64,000 nt of DNA from Hyphomicrobiales bacterium (lineage in GTDB: Bacteria > Pseudomonadota > Alphaproteobacteria > Rhizobiales > Rhodobiaceae): contig PKTR01000002.1 in assembly GCA_002869065.1 (NCBI GenBank), positions 1,240,001 through 1,304,000 on the forward strand. Reading direction: 5' to 3'. Shown here piece after piece: positions 1-10,491 of the stretch. The notes beneath the pieces were generated by a model, which ran no database searches, was not told where the DNA came from, and worked only from the letters and a program-made list of their open reading frames with translations. A program made the translations under genes and the position numbers. Positions within the stretch are counted from its first letter, which is position 1. Each line of letters starts with the position of its first letter.

Positions 1-636
1 ATCATCGGCCCGAACGGCGCCGGCAAGACGACGATGATGGACGTCATCACCGGCAAGACCCGGCCCGATCAGGGCACGGTGCTGTTTGCCGAAGACACCG
101 ATCTGACGGCGATGGACGAGGCGGCGATCGCCAATCTCGGCATCGGCCGCAAGTTCCAGAAGCCGACGGTGTTCGAAAGCCATACGGTGATTGACAATCT
201 GGCGCTCGCCTTCAAGGCGCCGCGCGGGCCGTTCGCCGCCCTGATGCATCGCCAGAGCAAGGCGGAAAAGGAACGAATCGACGAGATCCTTCAGACCATC
301 CGGCTCAGCGATCATCGCGACCGCAAGGCCGCCGACCTGTCGCACGGCCAGAAGCAGTGGCTCGAAATCGGCATGCTGCTCGCCCAAGAGCCGCAGCTTC
401 TCCTTGTCGACGAACCCGCCGCCGGCATGACGGATGCGGAGACCGCGACGACGGCGGAGCTTTTGCGCGACATTGCGCAGACGAAATCGGTCGTCGTCGT
501 CGAGCACGACATGACCTTCGTGCGCGACCTCGGCGTCAAGGTGACGGTGCTGCATGAAGGGTCGGTGCTCGCCGAAGGTTCGCTCGACCATGTTTCCGAT
601 GACCCGCGGGTCATCGAAGTCTATCTGGGGAGGTGA
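1..636 (+). CDS. urtD: Urea ABC transporter ATP-binding protein UrtD (5' partial)
   Basis: One of two ATPase subunits that power high-affinity urea uptake at the inner membrane. The reading frame is open from the first base, so the N-terminus lies outside the window. The fragment opens inside the Walker A motif (GPNGAGKTT), then shows the GIGRKFQKPTVFE stretch typical of the branched-chain amino acid/urea branch, the signature LSHGQ, Walker B LLLVDEP and the H-loop VVVVEHD. It ends 2 bases before the start of urtE, and urease genes follow, which favours urea over amino acids as the substrate. Confidence 0.9.
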   Translation: MIGPNGAGKTTMMDVITGKTRPDQGTVLFAEDTDLTAMDEAAIANLGIGRKFQKPTVFESHTVIDNLALAFKAPRGPFAALMHRQSKAEKERIDEILQTIRLSDHRDRKAADLSHGQKQWLEIGMLLAQEPQLLLVDEPAAGMTDAETATTAELLRDIAQTKSVVVVEHDMTFVRDLGVKVTVLHEGSVLAEGSLDHVSDDPRVIEVYLGR

Positions 637-638
637 GG

Positions 639-1334
639 ATGCTCAGCGTCGAATCCGTCGACCTGCATTATGGCGCCTCGCAGGCGCTGAAAGGGGTTTC
701 GCTGACCGCCGAACCGGGCAAGGTCACCTGTCTTCTCGGCCGCAACGGCGTCGGAAAGACCTCGCTGCTGCGCGCGGTCACAGGCCAGCATCCGGTGTCG
801 GGCGGAGCAGTGATCTGGGAAGGCGAGCACATCGAGAAGCGTTCGCCGTTCGACCGGGCGCGGCGCGGCATCGCCTATGTTCCGCAGGGTCGCGAGATCT
901 TCCCGCTTTTGACCGTGAAGGAAAATCTGCAGACCGGCTTTGCACCGCTCAAACGCGGCGAACGCGAGATCCCCGACACGGTGTTCGAGCTCTTTCCCGT
1001 ACTCGCCGACATGCTCGGGCGGCGGGGCGGCGACCTTTCCGGCGGTCAGCAACAGCAGCTTGCGATCGGGCGGGCGCTGGTTACACGGCCGCGCCTGCTG
1101 GTGCTCGACGAGCCGACCGAGGGCATCCAGCCGTCGATCATCAAGGATATCGGCCGGGCGATTTCCTGGCTGCGCGATCAGGGCACGATGGCGATCCTGC
1201 TGGTCGAGCAATATTTCGAGTTCGCGCGCGATCTCGCTGACACTTTCGCTATCATGGACCGGGGAGAAATCGTACTGTCGGGAACCCGGGACTCAATGGT
1301 CGAGGACGATGTTCGAGGTCATCTCACCGTCTGA
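639..1334 (+). CDS. urtE: Urea ABC transporter ATP-binding protein UrtE
   Basis: Second ATPase subunit of the urea importer, about 231 residues, the usual LivF-like length. Walker A is GRNGVGKTS, the signature LSGGQQQQLAIG and Walker B LLVLDEP. A strong ribosome site (GGGGAGG, 627-633) sits 5 bases before ATG 639; an upstream in-frame GTG at 633 overlaps that site and is unlikely. The 3' end overlaps ureD by 26 bases, so transporter and urease accessory genes are one transcription unit. Assignment to urea rather than amino acids rests on this linkage. Confidence 0.92.
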   Translation: MLSVESVDLHYGASQALKGVSLTAEPGKVTCLLGRNGVGKTSLLRAVTGQHPVSGGAVIWEGEHIEKRSPFDRARRGIAYVPQGREIFPLLTVKENLQTGFAPLKRGEREIPDTVFELFPVLADMLGRRGGDLSGGQQQQLAIGRALVTRPRLLVLDEPTEGIQPSIIKDIGRAISWLRDQGTMAILLVEQYFEFARDLADTFAIMDRGEIVLSGTRDSMVEDDVRGHLTV

Positions 1335-2169
1335 CGAAGCGCCGGCCGCGCCGACAACCGACGCCGCACCGCTGCAGCGGGCGCGTGGTCGTGCGCGTCT
1401 TGCGGTCAAGCATGACGGGCGGGTGAGTCGCATCGACACGCTGTTCCAAGAAGGCTCGGCCAAGCTGCGCCTGCCGAAGCCGGTGTCGGATGCCTGCGAG
1501 GCGGTGGTGCTGAACACGTCGGGCGGGCTGACCGGCGGTGACCGGTTCTCGGTTTCGGTCAAGGTCGGCGACAACGCGTCCGCCGACGTCGCCGGTCAGG
1601 CGTTTGAAAAAATCTACAAGTCGAGCGGCGGTGTCGCCGAGATGGAGACCGAGCTTGAGGTCGGCGCGGGCGCGCGGCTCGACTGGCTGCCGCAGCCGGC
1701 GATCCTGTTCGACCGCGCGGCGATGCGCCGGCGCACCTCGGTTCATCTGGCGTCGGATTCGACGTTGATCGCGGTCGAGGGTCTCGTCTTCGGGCGCGCC
1801 GCGATGGGGGAATCCGTCGAGACCGGCACGGTGCACGACGGCTGGCGGGTCTATCGCGATGGCCGGTTGATCTTCGCCGATGCTTTTTCGGTCGAAGGCC
1901 CGGTTGCGGACATTCTCGGCGGCAAGGCGGTGCTCGGCGACGCGCGGGCAACCGCGACCGTGCTCTGTCACGGGCCGATGGCCGCCGCCATGCTCGATCC
2001 GGTGCGCGAGCTGCTTGCCGAGGCCGGTCTGCCGGCGGGCGCAAGCCTCGTCGCCGACATGCTCGTTGTGCGTCTTGCCGCTTCGTCGGCGCAGGCGCTT
2101 GTCGCCGGCCTCGTGCCGGTGCTTACATTGCTGCGCGGCCGTGATCTGCCGCGCGTCTGGTTCTGCTGA
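1309..2169 (+). CDS. ureD: Urease accessory protein UreD
   Basis: Scaffold protein of about 286 residues that binds apo-urease and, with UreF and UreG, forms the complex delivering nickel to the active site. Recognisable blocks are [14 protein letters not shown] near residue 65, then [11 protein letters not shown] and a conserved C-terminal GLPRVWF-like end (here DLPRVWFC). The frame is open much further upstream, but ATG 1309 starts just inside the end of urtE and gives the normal family length, so the start is inferred from coupling. It precedes ureA by 16 bases. Confidence 0.92.
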   Translation: MFEVISPSDEAPAAPTTDAAPLQRARGRARLAVKHDGRVSRIDTLFQEGSAKLRLPKPVSDACEAVVLNTSGGLTGGDRFSVSVKVGDNASADVAGQAFEKIYKSSGGVAEMETELEVGAGARLDWLPQPAILFDRAAMRRRTSVHLASDSTLIAVEGLVFGRAAMGESVETGTVHDGWRVYRDGRLIFADAFSVEGPVADILGGKAVLGDARATATVLCHGPMAAAMLDPVRELLAEAGLPAGASLVADMLVVRLAASSAQALVAGLVPVLTLLRGRDLPRVWFC

Positions 2170-2185
2170 ACGAACAGGAAAGACC

Positions 2186-2488
2186 ATGCAACTTACCCCG
2201 CGCGAAAAGGACAAATTGCTGATTTCGGTGGCCGCGATGGTGGCGCGCCGGCGGCTCGAACGCGGCGTGAAGCTGAACTACCCCGAGGCAATCGCGCTGA
2301 TTTCCGATTTCGTCGTCGAGGGCGCGCGCGATGGCCGCAGCGTCGCCGACCTGATGGAGGCGGGCGCGCATGTGATTACCCGCGATCAGGTGATGGACGG
2401 CATCGCCGAGATGATCCACGACGTACAGGTCGAGGCGACATTTCCCGATGGCACAAAGCTTGTCACCGTGCACGATCCGATCCGCTGA
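2186..2488 (+). CDS. ureA: Urease gamma subunit UreA
   Basis: Smallest structural subunit of urease, exactly the usual 100 residues. It begins [12 protein letters not shown] and contains [11 protein letters not shown] and the C-terminal [15 protein letters not shown], all hallmarks of the subunit. A purine-rich ribosome site (AGGAAAG) precedes ATG 2186. Together with UreB and UreC it forms the cytoplasmic nickel enzyme that splits urea into ammonia and carbamate. The next gene, a small membrane-type ORF, starts 28 bases downstream. Confidence 0.96.
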   Translation: MQLTPREKDKLLISVAAMVARRRLERGVKLNYPEAIALISDFVVEGARDGRSVADLMEAGAHVITRDQVMDGIAEMIHDVQVEATFPDGTKLVTVHDPIR

Positions 2489-2516
2489 TTTGACTGCAAA
2501 GAAGGAGACCAAACCG

Positions 2517-2768
2517 ATGAAACGTCTCGCATCCACACTCGCATTCCTCGCCGCTGGCGCGGCGCCGGCTTTCGCCCATTTCGATCCGGTGGCGCATGGC
2601 TCGCTTTCGGTCGGCCTGGGTGACAGCCTGTTCGGCAGCGCTCACGTTCTCGGTGCCGTTGGCCTCGCGCTCGGCGTCGTGGCGCTTGGTGGTGTCGCGC
2701 TGAAGTCCGCGCGCGGCCACAAGGTCACCGAGGCGACCGCGCGGTCGAAGGACCGCGACGCCTCGTGA
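2517..2768 (+). CDS. Small exported/membrane protein, possible degenerate HupE/UreJ
   Basis: An 83-residue protein inserted between ureA and ureB. It has a signal peptide ([14 protein letters not shown]...AFA), a single hydrophobic segment at about 45-63 and a charged C-terminal tail. The stretch after the signal peptide ([24 protein letters not shown]) resembles the first membrane helix of HupE/UreJ nickel permeases, which normally read HPLxGLDHLLAMVAVG, but the protein is less than half their length and lacks the LDH motif. That relationship is my inference. AAGGAG precedes ATG 2517, and its TGA overlaps the GTG start of ureB. Confidence 0.7.
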   Translation: MKRLASTLAFLAAGAAPAFAHFDPVAHGSLSVGLGDSLFGSAHVLGAVGLALGVVALGGVALKSARGHKVTEATARSKDRDAS

Positions 2769-3070
2769 TTCCGGGCGAGGTCATCACGGCTGCCGGCGAC
2801 ATCGAGCTCAATGCCGGTGCCGAGACCATTACGCTGACGGTCGCCAATACGGGCGACCGGCCGGTGCAGGTCGGCAGCCACTATCACTTCTACGAGGTCA
2901 ACGAGGCGCTCGACTTCGACCGCGAGGCGGCGAAGGGCATGCGGCTCGACATTGCGTCTGGCACGGCGGTGCGTTTCGAGCCGGGCCAGAGCCGTGACGT
3001 CACGCTGGTGCCCTATACCGGCAACCGCACGATCTACGGCTTCAACCAGAAAGTCATGGGGAAGCTGTGA
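2765..3070 (+). CDS. ureB: Urease beta subunit UreB
   Basis: Structural subunit of 101 residues, the usual length. Typical sequences are MIPGEVI at the start, [39 protein letters not shown] and YGFNQKVMG near the end. The start is GTG 2765, overlapping the previous stop (GTGA), which indicates translational coupling. The stop overlaps the next gene in a TGATG arrangement. It assembles with UreA and UreC in the cytoplasm. Confidence 0.96.
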   Translation: MIPGEVITAAGDIELNAGAETITLTVANTGDRPVQVGSHYHFYEVNEALDFDREAAKGMRLDIASGTAVRFEPGQSRDVTLVPYTGNRTIYGFNQKVMGKL

Positions 3071-3471
3071 TGCGTCTGACACTGGGTGCTGCCGTTGTCG
3101 TGGCGTTGTCCGCTGGCGCCGCGCTGGCGGAAGACGAGATCAATTGCGCCGAGCCCTACACGCAATATGAGATGACGTATTGCGCGGAGAAGGCCTGGAA
3201 GGCGGTCGATCGCGACCTGAACTACACCTACAAGATGGCGCTCTACGCGATGGAGGTCATCGACAACGATCTGCCGCCGAAGCAGCGCGGCGCGGCGAAG
3301 GCGCTGCGCGATGCCCAGCGGCTGTGGATCAAGTTCCGCGACAAGGTCTGCGAGGCCGAAGGCTTTCAGGCGCGCGGCGGAACGATGGAGCCGATGCTCG
3401 TCTACCAATGCTACGAGCGCCTGACCAAGCAGCAATATCAGGCGCTTGACGCCATCGCCGCCGCCAACTGA
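3070..3471 (+). CDS. LprI-family (DUF1311) secreted protein within the urease operon
   Basis: A 133-residue protein with a clear signal peptide ([20 protein letters not shown]) and the LprI/DUF1311 pattern: regularly spaced cysteines ([32 protein letters not shown]) and the conserved DLNYTYK and [13 protein letters not shown] stretches. The family is periplasmic and named for a mycobacterial lysozyme inhibitor; its role beside urease is unknown. I chose ATG 3070, which overlaps the ureB stop as TGATG, over GTG 3067. The gene lies 35 bases before ureC. Confidence 0.85.
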   Translation: MRLTLGAAVVVALSAGAALAEDEINCAEPYTQYEMTYCAEKAWKAVDRDLNYTYKMALYAMEVIDNDLPPKQRGAAKALRDAQRLWIKFRDKVCEAEGFQARGGTMEPMLVYQCYERLTKQQYQALDAIAAAN

Positions 3472-3506
3472 CCCGAACGCCTCCCGAACCTGAGGAACCC
3501 GAACCG

Positions 3507-5219
<1,713 letters not shown>

Positions 5220-5228
5220 GTTCACACG

Positions 5229-5810
5229 ATGACATCATCCGCACATTCGGTGCTGCGCGCCGGGTCCTGGTCCGGCGAGCCGGCCGACATTGTTGTCCTC
5301 ACCCGCGATGACCGCCACCGGCGGCGCATGAAGCTGACGGGTGAGGTGGGGCTCTCGTTCCTGCTCGATCTTGCCGAGGCGACCGTCCTGCATGACGGCG
5401 ACGCGCTGGAGCTTGGCGACGGGCGGCTCGTCGTGGTGCGGGCCGCGCCGGAAAAGCTGATCGAAGTGCGCGGCACCGACCCGCATCACCTCTTGCGGCT
5501 CGCCTGGCATCTCGGCAATCGGCATGTGCCCACCGCGATCGAGGGCGACCGGCTGTTGATCGGCGAGGATCATGTGCTCGCCGATATGGTGCGCGGGCTT
5601 GGCGGCACGGCGACGGCGATCGAAGCGCCGTTCGATCCGGAAGCTGGCGCCTATGCACATGGCAGTCATGATCACGGCGATGGCCATCACCATGATCATC
5701 ACGGCTCACATGATCACGATTACGGCCGCCACCATCGCGATCACAGCCATGCACATTCCCATGGCCATTCGCACGAACATGATCACGGCCACGGCGGCTC
5801 GCATGGTTGA
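5229..5810 (+). CDS. ureE: Urease nickel metallochaperone UreE with long His-rich tail
   Basis: Dimeric nickel-binding chaperone, 193 residues. The N-terminal peptide-binding domain is followed by the metal-binding domain with GNRHVP (H99, equivalent to the Klebsiella interface nickel ligand). From about residue 144 the protein becomes a roughly 50-residue tail made almost wholly of His, Asp, Gly and Ser ([12 protein letters not shown] and similar), suited to storing several nickel ions. Rhizobial UreE tails are often shorter. It lies 9 bases after ureC and overlaps ureF. Confidence 0.95.
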   Translation: MTSSAHSVLRAGSWSGEPADIVVLTRDDRHRRRMKLTGEVGLSFLLDLAEATVLHDGDALELGDGRLVVVRAAPEKLIEVRGTDPHHLLRLAWHLGNRHVPTAIEGDRLLIGEDHVLADMVRGLGGTATAIEAPFDPEAGAYAHGSHDHGDGHHHDHHGSHDHDYGRHHRDHSHAHSHGHSHEHDHGHGGSHG

Positions 5811-6486
5811 CCGTTCGGCCCTGTTCCGGCTGATGACGTGGATGTCGCCGGCCTATCCGGTCGGCGCCTACACCTATAGCCAGGGGCTCGAGTGGGCGGT
5901 CGAGGATGGCACCGTCACCGACACCGAGAGCCTCGACGACTGGCTGACGCAGGTGCTGCGGCACGGCACGGGCCACACGGACGCGATCCTGTTTCGCCAT
6001 GCGCATGAAGCCGCTGCGGCGGGCGATCTCGATGGCCTTCTCGACGTTGCCGATCTGGCCGCTGCCTTCCAGCCGTCGTCCGAGCGCCGGCTCGAGGCGC
6101 TGGCGCAGGGGCGAGCGTTTGCGCTCGCGACGCTGCCGGCGTTTTCCTCGCCGATGCTCGCAAAGCTTGAGGCGGCGCGGCCCGATGCGCTCGCCTATAC
6201 GGTCACCGTTGCGGTTGCTGCTGCGGATCAGAAAATCGCGGTCGAGGATGCGCTCGCGGCATTTCTGCACGGCGTCGCGGCCAATCTCGTTTCCGCCGGC
6301 GTGCGGCTCATCCCGCTTGGCCAGAGCGCCGGGCTGAAGGTCTTGACCGCGCTCGAGCCGGTGATGACCGAGGTCGCGGACGCGACCCGTTCCCTTTCGC
6401 TCGACGAACTCGGTGGCGCGACCGTCATCGCCGATATCGCTTCGATGCGCCACGAAACCCAGTATACGAGGCTCTTCCGCTCATGA
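5803..6486 (+). CDS. ureF: Urease accessory protein UreF
   Basis: Helical accessory protein of 227 residues that bridges UreD and the GTPase UreG during nickel insertion. Recognisable parts are [23 protein letters not shown] near the N-terminus and the C-terminal helices ending [16 protein letters not shown]. The start is ATG 5803, overlapping the end of ureE by 8 bases; longer in-frame upstream sequence codes for the ureE tail in another frame. The stop overlaps ureG (ATGA), so ureE, ureF and ureG are translationally coupled. Confidence 0.94.
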   Translation: MVDRSALFRLMTWMSPAYPVGAYTYSQGLEWAVEDGTVTDTESLDDWLTQVLRHGTGHTDAILFRHAHEAAAAGDLDGLLDVADLAAAFQPSSERRLEALAQGRAFALATLPAFSSPMLAKLEAARPDALAYTVTVAVAAADQKIAVEDALAAFLHGVAANLVSAGVRLIPLGQSAGLKVLTALEPVMTEVADATRSLSLDELGGATVIADIASMRHETQYTRLFRS

Positions 6487-7100
6487 CGAAATCCCCCAAC
6501 GGTCCCCTTCGCGTCGGTATCGGCGGCCCGGTCGGCTCGGGCAAGACGGCGCTGATGGAAGCGCTCTGCAAGGGCTTCAAGGACCGCTTCGATCTCTGCG
6601 CCATCACCAACGACATCTACACCAAGGAAGACGCGCTGATCCTCAACCGCGCCGGCGCGCTGCCGGAAGAGCGCATCATGGGGGTGGAAACCGGCGGCTG
6701 CCCGCACACGGCGATCCGCGAGGACGCCTCGATCAATCTCGCGGCGATCGCCGACATGCGGGCGAAATTTCCCGACCTCGACCTGATCCTCGTCGAATCC
6801 GGCGGCGACAATCTCGCCGCGACCTTCTCGCCGGAACTGGTCGATCTGACGATCTACGTCATCGACGTCGCCGGCGGCGAGAAAATCCCGCGCAAGGGCG
6901 GTCCGGGCATCACCCGCTCCGACATCCTCGTCGTCAACAAGACCGATCTCGCCGACATGGTCGGCGCCTCGCTCGAGGTGATGCAGTCCGACACCGAGCG
7001 CATGCGCGCCGGGCGGCCCTACGTCTTTGCCTCGATCAAGAACGGCGAAGGCGTTCAGGCGGTGATGGACTTCATTGTCGAGCAGGGCGGACTGGCGTAG
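6483..7100 (+). CDS. ureG: Urease accessory GTPase UreG
   Basis: GTPase of 205 residues that drives nickel transfer into apo-urease. It shows the P-loop [11 protein letters not shown], the CPH metal motif in [11 protein letters not shown], the switch region [11 protein letters not shown], and NKTDLA for guanine recognition. It is the last gene of the urease operon, and its final 29 bases overlap the 3' end of the convergent minus-strand gene. No terminator is visible after it, which fits an overlapping convergent end. Confidence 0.97.
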   Translation: MTKSPNGPLRVGIGGPVGSGKTALMEALCKGFKDRFDLCAITNDIYTKEDALILNRAGALPEERIMGVETGGCPHTAIREDASINLAAIADMRAKFPDLDLILVESGGDNLAATFSPELVDLTIYVIDVAGGEKIPRKGGPGITRSDILVVNKTDLADMVGASLEVMQSDTERMRAGRPYVFASIKNGEGVQAVMDFIVEQGGLA

Positions 7101-8016
7101 GCGCGTCGTTTGTCGCAACGGCGGGCGGGGTTCGCGACCAGCTTGCCTTCAGATCGCGGGCGAGGTCCGCCCGTGAGGCCTGCCGCCAGCCATTCGGCGA
7201 TCCCTTGAGATAGCCGGCGACGGCGAGGCTTGTGTCACCGTCGAGACTTGCGGCGATCATCTCGTCGGGCAGGATCGCCTTGCGGCCGTAGACCTGGCGG
7301 ATCGGCAGGGCGAGTTCCGGCATTAGATGATTGACCAGTTCGGCGCAGTAGACGGTCCGGTTTTCGCCGGCGTCGAAATAGAAGTCGAAATCCGTGCCGA
7401 TGTGATCGAAGAAGCTGCGCGACGCCTCGCGGCGGCGCGTGGCGCTGATCCCGCGCGGGCGCAGGATGACGACGCGGTCGGTGTTGAAGACGCCGGCGGG
7501 GGTCGAGAGATGGACGCCGCGGTAATCCGCTTCGATGAAGCGGCTACCGGCACGCACCGTATCGCGATGGCCGCGCAACTCCGGGTCGCGCCACAGGCCG
7601 AGACCGGCGAGCTGGCTGTCGGTTCCTGTGTGGATCGCCACGTGAGTGAACAGGCCGGGCAGCAGATTGCCCGAGGCGCGGCCCTTGGAGGAAAAGACGA
7701 CCAGGTCGAGCGGCTGTAGTTTCGACAGAAGCAGGCGCTGGGCGTCCTCCTGCTCTGCCAGATACCCGCGGCGCAGCGAGATATGGGCGACCGCGCGGCC
7801 CCAGACCGGCGCGCCCGGCTCGACGGCGGCGACCATCCAGCGCGGATATTGCTCCGGGTCCTGACAACAGGCGGCCTGCACGCTGCCTTTGTCCGGCGCG
7901 GGCGAGAGTTCGGCGGATGGTGCGCTCGCATGCTGACAGCCGGCTGCGGCAAGCGCGGCGACGCACGCCAACGCCAGCGGGAACAGGCGAACCCTCAATC
8001 CCACTTGCCGGTTCAT
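7072..8016 (-). CDS. YiiX-like papain-fold (NlpC/P60-type) lipoprotein
   Basis: A 314-residue predicted lipoprotein: signal peptide and lipobox (LAAAGC) near residues 22-27, then a domain of the YiiX/YebB class of permuted papain-like amidohydrolases. The likely catalytic His lies in [11 protein letters not shown], and the Cys in [10 protein letters not shown] comes later, the circularly permuted order. I chose ATG 8016 (preceded by AAAGGA) over an upstream in-frame start because it places the signal peptide at the N-terminus. Substrate is unknown; the fold acts on amide or ester bonds of peptidoglycan or lipids. Confidence 0.75.
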   Translation of the reverse strand: MNRQVGLRVRLFPLALACVAALAAAGCQHASAPSAELSPAPDKGSVQAACCQDPEQYPRWMVAAVEPGAPVWGRAVAHISLRRGYLAEQEDAQRLLLSKLQPLDLVVFSSKGRASGNLLPGLFTHVAIHTGTDSQLAGLGLWRDPELRGHRDTVRAGSRFIEADYRGVHLSTPAGVFNTDRVVILRPRGISATRRREASRSFFDHIGTDFDFYFDAGENRTVYCAELVNHLMPELALPIRQVYGRKAILPDEMIAASLDGDTSLAVAGYLKGSPNGWRQASRADLARDLKASWSRTPPAVATNDAPTPVRPARQ

Positions 8017-8124
8017 GATCGTCCTTTGCGGGTTGCAACGTGATGCCCGGCGCGCTTTGGCAGGCGCGCCGGGCACGGTCATTTTAGCGCGGAACCGGTC
8101 CGGTATCGAGCGGTTCGATTGCGA

Positions 8125-8589
8125 TCATTTGCCCGCTTCGAAAAACACCGTCGGCGGTGTGGAGGGCACCGGCGAGAAGGCATAGACCGTGTAGCGGGCG
8201 TCCGGGTCATAATCCATGCCGAGCGATCCGTCGGGCATGCCCGGCACGGCGAGACCGGCGATATCGGGGGTTTCCGCGCGCAGCTTGTCGATTGCCTCAA
8301 GCGGGACATGGCCCTCGAGCACATAGGTCTTCGGGCCGTTCAGAATGGCCGTGTGGCAGCCTTCCATCTCGCTCGGGACGCCGGCTTGTTTCTTGATCGT
8401 CTCAAGGTCATCCATGTTGCGGACGATGACGTTGTAGCCGGCCTTTTCGACCGCTTTCGTCCACACTTCGCAACATCCGCAATAGGGCGACTTGAAGACG
8501 GTGATGGTGCCGGTCTCGGCGGCGATGCCGGATGCGGAATAGCCGAGTGTGGCCATGGCCAGCGCGGCGGCGAGAAGATGCTTTTTCAT
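8125..8589 (-). CDS. DUF411 family metal-binding protein
   Basis: A 154-residue exported protein. The signal peptide (MKKHLLAAALAMATLGYSA) is followed by a DUF411 domain whose Cys cluster VFKSPYCGCCEVW is clear, then GCHTAIL, VPLEAIDKL and a GMDYDP-like end. DUF411 proteins are often found with copper resistance and export genes, and the multicopper oxidase gene nearby fits a periplasmic copper role. Start at 8589 is set by the signal peptide; upstream in-frame sequence is not signal-like. Confidence 0.85.
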   Translation of the reverse strand: MKKHLLAAALAMATLGYSASGIAAETGTITVFKSPYCGCCEVWTKAVEKAGYNVIVRNMDDLETIKKQAGVPSEMEGCHTAILNGPKTYVLEGHVPLEAIDKLRAETPDIAGLAVPGMPDGSLGMDYDPDARYTVYAFSPVPSTPPTVFFEAGK

Positions 8590-8669
8590 TGTCGGAGTTC
8601 TTTCCTGATGACTGGTTTCCTTCGACCGCTGCCGGTTTCGTTCGGAAAGCGGTCGGCCGGGATGGTCAA

Positions 8670-9032
8670 TCAGGCGGAAATCGGCGGGCGCAAAAGTGGT
8701 GGGCGTTGCGACCCATGTCGGCTGCCGGAGTCCCGTGTCGCGAAGACAGCGGGTGCAAATGCGGGTGCCGGGGCCGGACCGGGCAGAATGCTGAGGCAGC
8801 CGGCCGGGCATTGGCAGGTGACCGGGGCGTTGCCGGCATGCGGGCAACAGGGCGTGTCGTGCGGGTGCGACGCCGGCAGTGCGTCGCTGGGCTGCATATC
8901 GGCGCTCATCGCTGTCATTTCGGCCGTCGTATGGGCCGTCATATGGACTTTTCCATGCCGGTCGGGCTGCGTTGGCAGGGCGTGAACCCCGGCGATCAGA
9001 ACAACCAGCAAGGCGACGAAAAAGCTGCGCAT
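8670..9032 (-). CDS. Small Cys/His/Met-rich exported protein, possible copper-binding
   Basis: A 120-residue protein with an N-terminal hydrophobic signal or anchor (MRSFFVALLVVLIAGVHA) and a following region rich in potential metal ligands: several Met and His residues (HMTAHTTAEMTAMSADM), then HPHDTPCCPHAG and CQCPAGC, and a Pro/Ala-rich tail. I cannot place it firmly in a named family; it resembles small CopL/DUF2946-type proteins of copper operons. It lies 65 bases after the multicopper oxidase on the same strand, before the DUF411 gene. Confidence 0.6.
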   Translation of the reverse strand: MRSFFVALLVVLIAGVHALPTQPDRHGKVHMTAHTTAEMTAMSADMQPSDALPASHPHDTPCCPHAGNAPVTCQCPAGCLSILPGPAPAPAFAPAVFATRDSGSRHGSQRPPLLRPPISA

Positions 9033-9096
9033 GGCGGCGACCCTACGCCGTTTTATGCGCGCCGTCCAAGCACCGCGAATTGCCAATGCGGATGGC

Positions 9097-10488
9097 CTAT
9101 ACAACCTCGAACCAGGTGCTCATTCCGGCGGCGGCGTGTTCCAGCATGTGGCAGTGAAACAGCCATTTGCCGGGGTTGTCCGCTACGAAGGCGATGCGCG
9201 CCTTTTCCGATTGTTCAAGGATGAGCGTGTCGCGCCACTCTGCGCCCGGCTTGCCGTCGGCCCCGAGGATGCGGAAATGGTGGCCGTGGGTGTGCATGGC
9301 ATGCGCGAACGCGGTGTCATTGCTCATTTCCACGATCACGGTCTTGCCGCGCCGGACCCGGAACAACGGCTCGTCGGCGAGGTTGGCGATGCCGTTGAAG
9401 GCCCAGACCTGACCGGTTTCCCGAATGTCGGTGACCGTCAGCGGTTTGCCCTTGTAGGTGATGTCGGTCAGATCGCCCATGGCGCCGCCCGTCATGTCGA
9501 GGATGACGTAGTGCGCCGCCGCCGGATCGGGGTCGGCAAGCAAATTTGCGGGCAGGGCCGCGGCGCGGGCGCCGGAGCCTGCGTCGGAGCCCGTCACCGC
9601 AAATGTCGCGAAGGTGAAAGGTTGCCTGGCGGAGATCTCGACGAGCGACAGGTTGCGGCCGGCTTTCGGCGTGACGGCAAGGTCAATCCGCTGTGCCGGC
9701 GCGAGGCGAAGCCGTTTGTCGGAGAGGGGTTCGGGTTCGGCAAGCGGCTGGCCGTCGACGGCGAGCACGGTCGCCCGCAGCGGCCTTGGATCGATTTCGA
9801 GGATGCGGGCGTTGCAGACATTGATGAGCCGCAGGCGATACGGCTCGCCGGCGTTGAGCATGAAATTCGGTATGCTGGTGCCGTTGACGGTCAGCCAGTT
9901 GCCGAGCCGGCCGGCATGGCTCCATTCCATCAGCGACCCGAGACCGGAGGGATCGAAACGCCCCTGCTCATCGAGCTGCCAGTCGTCGATGACGATCGTC
10001 AGATCGTGAGTGTTGTCGAAAGAGGGCTCGTGTTCCTCGACGATGAGCGCCCCGTACAGTCCGCGCGCGACCTGATTCCAGCTCTTGGTGTGGGCGTGAT
10101 ACCAGTAGGTGCCGGCATCGGGCGCGACGAAGTCGTATTCGAAACGCTCGCCGGGCGGGACGGGCTGCTGGGTGAGGCCGGCAACGCCGTCCATGGCGTT
10201 GTCGATACGGACGCCATGCCAGTGGATCGAGGTCGGCTCATCCAGCTCGTTGATGAGGCGCACGCGTACCCGCTCGCCCTTCGTGACGCGCAATTCGGGG
10301 CCGGGTGAGCGACCGTTGTAGGTCCACAGATCCGACGGCGGATTGTCGTTGGAAAAGAGCTTCTGGCTGGCCGGCCGGGCGGTTATTTCGAGAAACCCGT
10401 CATCCGCCCACGCGACGCGGATGGCTCCAGGTGTGGCGGCGAGCGTGGCGGCGGAAGCCACGAGAAATCCGCGGCGGGACAGGGCCAT
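9097..10488 (-). CDS. Tat-exported multicopper oxidase
   Basis: Three-domain multicopper oxidase of 463 residues. The N-terminus carries a twin-arginine signal (SRRGFLVASAA). All four copper-ligand blocks are present: HWHGVRIDN and WYHAHTKSW in domain 1, HAMHTHGHHF and HCHMLEHAAAGM in domain 3, the last supplying the type 1 Cys, His and Met. This is the pattern of CueO/CopA-type oxidases that convert Cu(I) to Cu(II) in the periplasm. It lacks an obvious Met-rich insert, so an organic-substrate laccase role is also possible. Neighbours suggest copper homeostasis. Confidence 0.9.
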   Translation of the reverse strand: MALSRRGFLVASAATLAATPGAIRVAWADDGFLEITARPASQKLFSNDNPPSDLWTYNGRSPGPELRVTKGERVRVRLINELDEPTSIHWHGVRIDNAMDGVAGLTQQPVPPGERFEYDFVAPDAGTYWYHAHTKSWNQVARGLYGALIVEEHEPSFDNTHDLTIVIDDWQLDEQGRFDPSGLGSLMEWSHAGRLGNWLTVNGTSIPNFMLNAGEPYRLRLINVCNARILEIDPRPLRATVLAVDGQPLAEPEPLSDKRLRLAPAQRIDLAVTPKAGRNLSLVEISARQPFTFATFAVTGSDAGSGARAAALPANLLADPDPAAAHYVILDMTGGAMGDLTDITYKGKPLTVTDIRETGQVWAFNGIANLADEPLFRVRRGKTVIVEMSNDTAFAHAMHTHGHHFRILGADGKPGAEWRDTLILEQSEKARIAFVADNPGKWLFHCHMLEHAAAGMSTWFEVV

Positions 10489-10491
10489 GGG

